Assembly (NCBI GenBank): GCA_002343775.1
Contig: DDSH01000023.1
Span: 1-64,000, forward strand
Direction of reading: 5' to 3'
DNA length: 64,000 nucleotides
Source of the DNA: Anaerolineales bacterium UBA2395
GTDB taxonomy: Bacteria > Chloroflexota > Anaerolineae > Anaerolineales > Villigracilaceae
In this document: piece by piece, positions 60,743 through 64,000 of the stretch
Layout of the letters: each line of letters begins with the position of its first letter
Numbering within the stretch: the stretch's first letter is position 1
Position numbers and translations under genes: made by a program
Notes under the pieces: generated by a model
Told to the model about the DNA's origin: nothing
The model's database searches: none
The model's input: only the letters and a program-made list of their open reading frames with translations

Positions 60743-61870
60743 ATGAACATCCTGCAAAAATTCCTAACGAAAACCAAACCTTTACCCGAAGGGTTGCATC
60801 ACATGCAAACCATGCAGGATGAAAAACCCATTCGCATTCACCTGCGCCTGCAAAAGGATGGCTCCGGCATTCTTATCCTCAATGCCGCCACCGTCTTGCA
60901 ACTCAACCCCACCGCCGCCGAATACGCCTTTCACTTCATCAAAGGTACGGCTCCCGAAGAAGCCGCCAAACAGATCGCAGACCGTTATCGGGTCAATCGA
61001 AAAATGGCGCTTGAAGATTTCAATCACTTTGTCGAACGGATTCATGCCCTCATAGCCACTCCCGATTTGGATCCCGCTTCCTTCCTCGACCTGGAACGGG
61101 CGCAGCCCCATTCCGCCGAAGCCACCCTGCGGCTGGATTGCGCCGTCACCTATCGCCTGCCCGAAGGGACTCACGCCGACTATGCCCCCGTCAAGCGCGT
61201 GGAACGCGAACTCACCACGGAAGAGTGGATGACGATCATGGACAAAGCCTGGCAGGCGGGCGTCCCGCATATCGTCTTCACCGGCGGCGAAGCCACCCTG
61301 CGCGAAGACCTGCCCTTGCTCATTGCCCACGCCGAAAAGAATGGTCAGGTTTGCGGCTTGCTCACCGATGGCTTGAAACTGACCGAGCGGGCGTATTTCG
61401 AAACTCTCCTGCAAACCGGCTTGGATCACATCATGCTCATTCTCCAGCCCGATGACCCGCGCTCGTGGGATGCCATCGAGATCATCATTCCGCAGGATAT
61501 TTTTCTGACCGTTCATCTCACCATCAACAAAGACAATGTCGCCAGAGCCGCGAAGATCCTCGAACGCGCCGCCCATCTCGGCGTGGAGAACATCTCCCTC
61601 AGCGCCGCTGAAGACCACCTTGTGGATGAAACCCTTGAATTGCAAAGCATCGCCCAATCTCTGATGCTAAACCTGCGTTGGGACCTGCCCGTGCCATACT
61701 CCACTGCCAACCCTGTCTCCATCGAAACCGTGGATGACGACGTTCCGCAGGGCGCAGGGAAAACCTGGCTCTACCTCGAACCCGATGGCGATGTCCTGCC
61801 TGCGCAAGGCGAGCCTGATAAAGTCCTCGGTAATCTACTGCGGGACGATTGGGGAGCCATCCTCCGATAA
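60743..61870 (+). CDS. Radical SAM-fold paralogue lacking all cluster cysteines (pseudo-enzyme)
   Basis: A 375-residue paralogue of the enzyme at 58,333. It keeps the PqqD-like N-terminus (RIHLRLQKDGSGILILNAAT) and the VPHIVFTGGEATLREDLP block, but the cluster-binding loop TYRCNNDCAHC has become TYRLPEGTHAD (L139, T143, D146), and the SPASM cysteines are also lost (WLYLEPDGDVLPAQGEP where the active copy has CIESNGNVLPCQSYY). The frame is intact and AGGAGA precedes ATG 60743, so it is probably expressed as a binding or scaffolding partner rather than an iron-sulphur enzyme. Confidence 0.85.
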   Translation: MNILQKFLTKTKPLPEGLHHMQTMQDEKPIRIHLRLQKDGSGILILNAATVLQLNPTAAEYAFHFIKGTAPEEAAKQIADRYRVNRKMALEDFNHFVERIHALIATPDLDPASFLDLERAQPHSAEATLRLDCAVTYRLPEGTHADYAPVKRVERELTTEEWMTIMDKAWQAGVPHIVFTGGEATLREDLPLLIAHAEKNGQVCGLLTDGLKLTERAYFETLLQTGLDHIMLILQPDDPRSWDAIEIIIPQDIFLTVHLTINKDNVARAAKILERAAHLGVENISLSAAEDHLVDETLELQSIAQSLMLNLRWDLPVPYSTANPVSIETVDDDVPQGAGKTWLYLEPDGDVLPAQGEPDKVLGNLLRDDWGAILR

Positions 61871-61889
61871 ACCCCAACTACATATTTAA

Positions 61890-61929
61890 TAAGAACACAG
61901 CCGACCTCTTCTGGTCGGCTGTGTTCTTA
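61890..61929. terminator. Bidirectional terminator after the radical SAM operon
   Basis: AAGAACACAGCCGACC (61891-61906) and GGTCGGCTGTGTTCTT (61913-61928) form a perfect 16-base stem. It separates convergent genes. Confidence 0.92.
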
Positions 61930-61937
61930 TAAGTGAA

Positions 61938-62663
61938 TTATTTGCATGCTGGTACGATCTGAATCGCTCTCTCCGAAGCACCGTTTTCATTAATGGCTTC
62001 GATCTCATAGGTCAGGTTTTTGTTGAGCGGCGCATTAACATCTTTATAGTTGAACTTATCCGGCTTCACCTCGATGACGCGCTTTCCATCTCGATAGATC
62101 CGGTATGCCGACACATCTCCACCGCCGCTCGACCAGCGCACCGTCACAGAAAATTGATTTGCTCCCGGCTGGCACAATTGATCCACCACCTGAAACCCCT
62201 GCGGCGCAACGGGCAGCGGCGGCGCCTCTCCAACCGACACAAAACTAAGATCCATATTCGGCAAGGCATTCTCATTGAATATCCAGCATTCGCGGTTTGT
62301 GGTATTGACCACTTGCCACCAGGTATTATCCTCGTTGCGCCCGACCACTGGCAGCACCTTCCCCTGTGTGATCTGGTCGATGATGTTATAACGGTTGTTG
62401 GGACCCGCCCGGCAATTGGAGTTTTTCGAAAGCGTAATCTCCGGTGGAGTATCTGGTGTTGGCGTGAACGGAATCGGCGTCTCGGTTGGGGTGAGTGTAG
62501 CTGTGGCTGTTTCTTCGACGATAACGATGATCGTTACCGGCGCTTCCATCATCGTGGCGGTCGCCCTCGTTGCTTCCGCGCTTTCCAGGTTGGGTAAATT
62601 ACACCCCAAAATCGAAAATACCAAAACCGCAGCCGCAAACAGAAAATTTCTCTGTGTTTGCAT
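61938..62663 (-). CDS. Lipoprotein with SH3 and fibronectin III-like domains
   Basis: A 241-residue protein with a signal peptide and lipobox ILGC (Cys about 21). A Thr/Pro linker is followed by a bacterial SH3 domain (NCRAGPNNRYNIIDQITQG and WWQV) and an Fn3-like domain (VTVRWSSGGGDVSAYRIYRDG). It is expected on the outer surface of the cell, binding cell wall or polymer. It stands alone, between a terminator and a divergent gene. Confidence 0.85.
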   Translation of the reverse strand: MQTQRNFLFAAAVLVFSILGCNLPNLESAEATRATATMMEAPVTIIVIVEETATATLTPTETPIPFTPTPDTPPEITLSKNSNCRAGPNNRYNIIDQITQGKVLPVVGRNEDNTWWQVVNTTNRECWIFNENALPNMDLSFVSVGEAPPLPVAPQGFQVVDQLCQPGANQFSVTVRWSSGGGDVSAYRIYRDGKRVIEVKPDKFNYKDVNAPLNKNLTYEIEAINENGASERAIQIVPACK

Positions 62664-62751
62664 ACACTCTCCTTCGGGGCGAAATAAAACAATTTCATGA
62701 TTATACCCGCCGCCGCTTTTTTTACCCCCGCTTTCATTGTAAAATGTTCTT

Positions 62752-63891
62752 ATGAATTGGCTGACTGGCTCGAAACAAAGCGAAGCGAAAAAACTGATCC
62801 CCCTTCTAACGGATATGACCCGACGAGACCGTGCCGCCCAGGAACTGACGCGCTTGGGAGTGGATGCCGTCCCGCCATTGTTAGAGGCGCTTCAGACTCA
62901 CGACGAGAGCATGATCCCGATCTATCAGCATCTTCTCGTCCGAATCCCTGCCGCCTCTCCCTTGATGGCAAACGCCCTGAACTCAGCCCATCCGCTGGTT
63001 CGCGGGCGCATCGCTGAGATATTCTCCCTCAACAAAGATAAAACCGCTGTGCCCGCCCTTCTCGAAGCCCTGCGCGGGGAATACTTCACCGTTCGGTCGC
63101 GCGTGGCAATTGCATTGGGGCAGATTGGCGATGAGCGTGCCATTGAACCGCTGCTTGGTGCGTTAAAAGACAGGGAAGATGAAGTCCGTATTGCGGCGTG
63201 TGCTGCTTTGGGACTATTCAAAGACCCATCCACATTTGACGAACTGGCGAACGTGCTGCTCGATGACCCAAAGATCGAAGTTCGGCAGGCAGCGGCGAAG
63301 TCACTGGGAGAGACGCGCCACCCGGCAGCGATCCCATTCTTGATGGAATCGCTGCGCGACTCGTTTTGGTGGTATGAGAGGGAGCAATCCATTCGTGACC
63401 TGTTGGCTGCCATTGAGAAAATGGGCGAGCCGGTTGTTGAACCGTTGATCGAGGCGTTGGGTGACCGCGAAGGGACTGTGCGAAAATTCGCCGCCACGAT
63501 CCTCGGAAACCTGCGCGATATCCGCGCCGTTGAAGAACTGGGTATGGCATTGTATGACCTGCATCACGAAGTGAGTCAAGCCGCAGCGGAGGCACTGGCA
63601 CAATTTGGCGCACCCGCTGTCGAGGTCCTGCAAGAAGCGTTGCGTCATCCCGAAGCAGCAGTACGCGAGCACGCCGCCCTTGGGCTGGGGCGCATTCAAG
63701 ATGTGCGCGTCACTCCTTTGTTGGTCGAGCGATTGAACGACCCTGAACGGATCGTCCGAAGGCAGGTGATCGTGTCGCTTGGAGGGTTGCAGGATGACCG
63801 CGCAAGACAGGCGTTGCAATCGGTCGCTGTAGATCGCACCGACCGTGAGCTCTCGCTGCTCGCGAAACAGTTTTTGGATGCATGGAAATAG
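62752..63891 (+). CDS. HEAT-repeat (PBS lyase-like) protein
   Basis: A 379-residue soluble solenoid of about ten HEAT repeats of roughly 31 residues, for example AVPALLEALRGEYFTVRSRV, AIEPLLGALKDREDEVRIAA and AVEELGMALYDLHHEVSQAA. Such repeats bind partner proteins; no enzyme motif is present. It starts at ATG 62752, 88 bases from the divergent lipoprotein gene. Confidence 0.88.
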   Translation: MNWLTGSKQSEAKKLIPLLTDMTRRDRAAQELTRLGVDAVPPLLEALQTHDESMIPIYQHLLVRIPAASPLMANALNSAHPLVRGRIAEIFSLNKDKTAVPALLEALRGEYFTVRSRVAIALGQIGDERAIEPLLGALKDREDEVRIAACAALGLFKDPSTFDELANVLLDDPKIEVRQAAAKSLGETRHPAAIPFLMESLRDSFWWYEREQSIRDLLAAIEKMGEPVVEPLIEALGDREGTVRKFAATILGNLRDIRAVEELGMALYDLHHEVSQAAAEALAQFGAPAVEVLQEALRHPEAAVREHAALGLGRIQDVRVTPLLVERLNDPERIVRRQVIVSLGGLQDDRARQALQSVAVDRTDRELSLLAKQFLDAWK

Positions 63892-63954
63892 AAAAAGGGT
63901 AGTTTAACTGAGAGGAAGCAATTTACTGATGGCTGGTGCGATCCCTGTCAAGTC

Positions 63955-63987
63955 CGAGACATCTGCAAAGGCGTCTCGTTTTTTTTT
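63955..63987 (+). terminator. Terminator after the HEAT-repeat gene
   Basis: CGAGAC (63955-63960) and GTCTCG (63973-63978) pair, followed by a run of nine or more T. Confidence 0.75.
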
Positions 63988-64000
63988 CTCCCCAAAGAGT

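Overview
This window looks like a chromosomal segment of a Chloroflexota bacterium, probably class Anaerolineae. That is an inference from the gene set: Rhs giants with a Thr-Pro linker and a DPTGALF core, lipoproteins with CWWG motifs, a stand-alone methylmalonyl-CoA mutase catalytic chain, DUF2089 and DUF2207 proteins, and abundant small palindromic repeats. There is no rRNA gene, complete tRNA gene or CRISPR array.

The left 39 kb is an accessory island. It opens with a replication-type mobile element (1-3,076: C-terminus of a DUF927-like protein, an array of GGGAACTACT iterons, an acidic protein and a winged-helix/nuclease-fold relaxation-like protein). A second, degenerate copy of that element's end lies at about 4,393-4,471, with three small minus-strand genes (one DUF5674) between the copies. 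A type I restriction-modification locus follows (hsdR 4,545-7,274, hsdS 7,299-8,543, hsdM 13,293-14,792), split by four cargo genes: a DUF5677 protein, a HEPN-like protein, an FtsZ/tubulin GTPase fused to a TIR domain, and a three-helix membrane protein. Two short scars of the hsdS 3' end lie between the cargo genes. A tight minus-strand operon (15,067-19,057) then encodes a PD-(D/E)xK nuclease, a QatB-like MGTS protein, a QueC-like (QatC-type) enzyme and two unknown proteins, with a good promoter. A frameshifted insertion sequence follows (19,242-20,427).

From 20,590 to 38,660 lies a polymorphic toxin array. It starts with a 3,490-residue secreted Rhs protein with a metallopeptidase tip. Orphan Rhs C-terminal cassettes (an alpha/beta-hydrolase and a second metallopeptidase) alternate with lipoprotein genes that are the candidate immunity proteins. 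A 3' fragment of a tRNA-fMet gene (38,991-39,035), followed directly by a terminator, marks the likely right attachment site of the island.

From 39 kb on the content is mostly core-like: M20 peptidase, methylglyoxal synthase, a CrtI-like oxidoreductase, an MntA/HepT toxin-antitoxin pair, SmpB, an MFS transporter and HtpG. A cyclic-di-GMP riboswitch (about 48,184) precedes a small secreted protein, a SipW-like signal peptidase fused to a large extracytoplasmic region, and an RTX-repeat protein, which together suggest a c-di-GMP-controlled surface or matrix module. Then come a DUF2089 regulator with a helical-repeat partner, a LuxR-DUF805 fusion, methylmalonyl-CoA mutase, and a five-gene operon (56,171-61,870) with a Cys-Ala-tailed DUF2207 protein, a PqqD-radical SAM-SPASM enzyme and a radical SAM paralogue that has lost all cluster cysteines. 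The window closes with an SH3/Fn3 lipoprotein and a HEAT-repeat protein.

The best candidates for undescribed biology are the FtsZ-TIR fusion inside the restriction locus, the QueC/MGTS/nuclease operon without the usual Qat ATPase and TatD genes, the internal lipoprotein-like signal at the Rhs core/toxin junction, and the radical SAM/pseudo-radical SAM pair beside a Cys-Ala tail.
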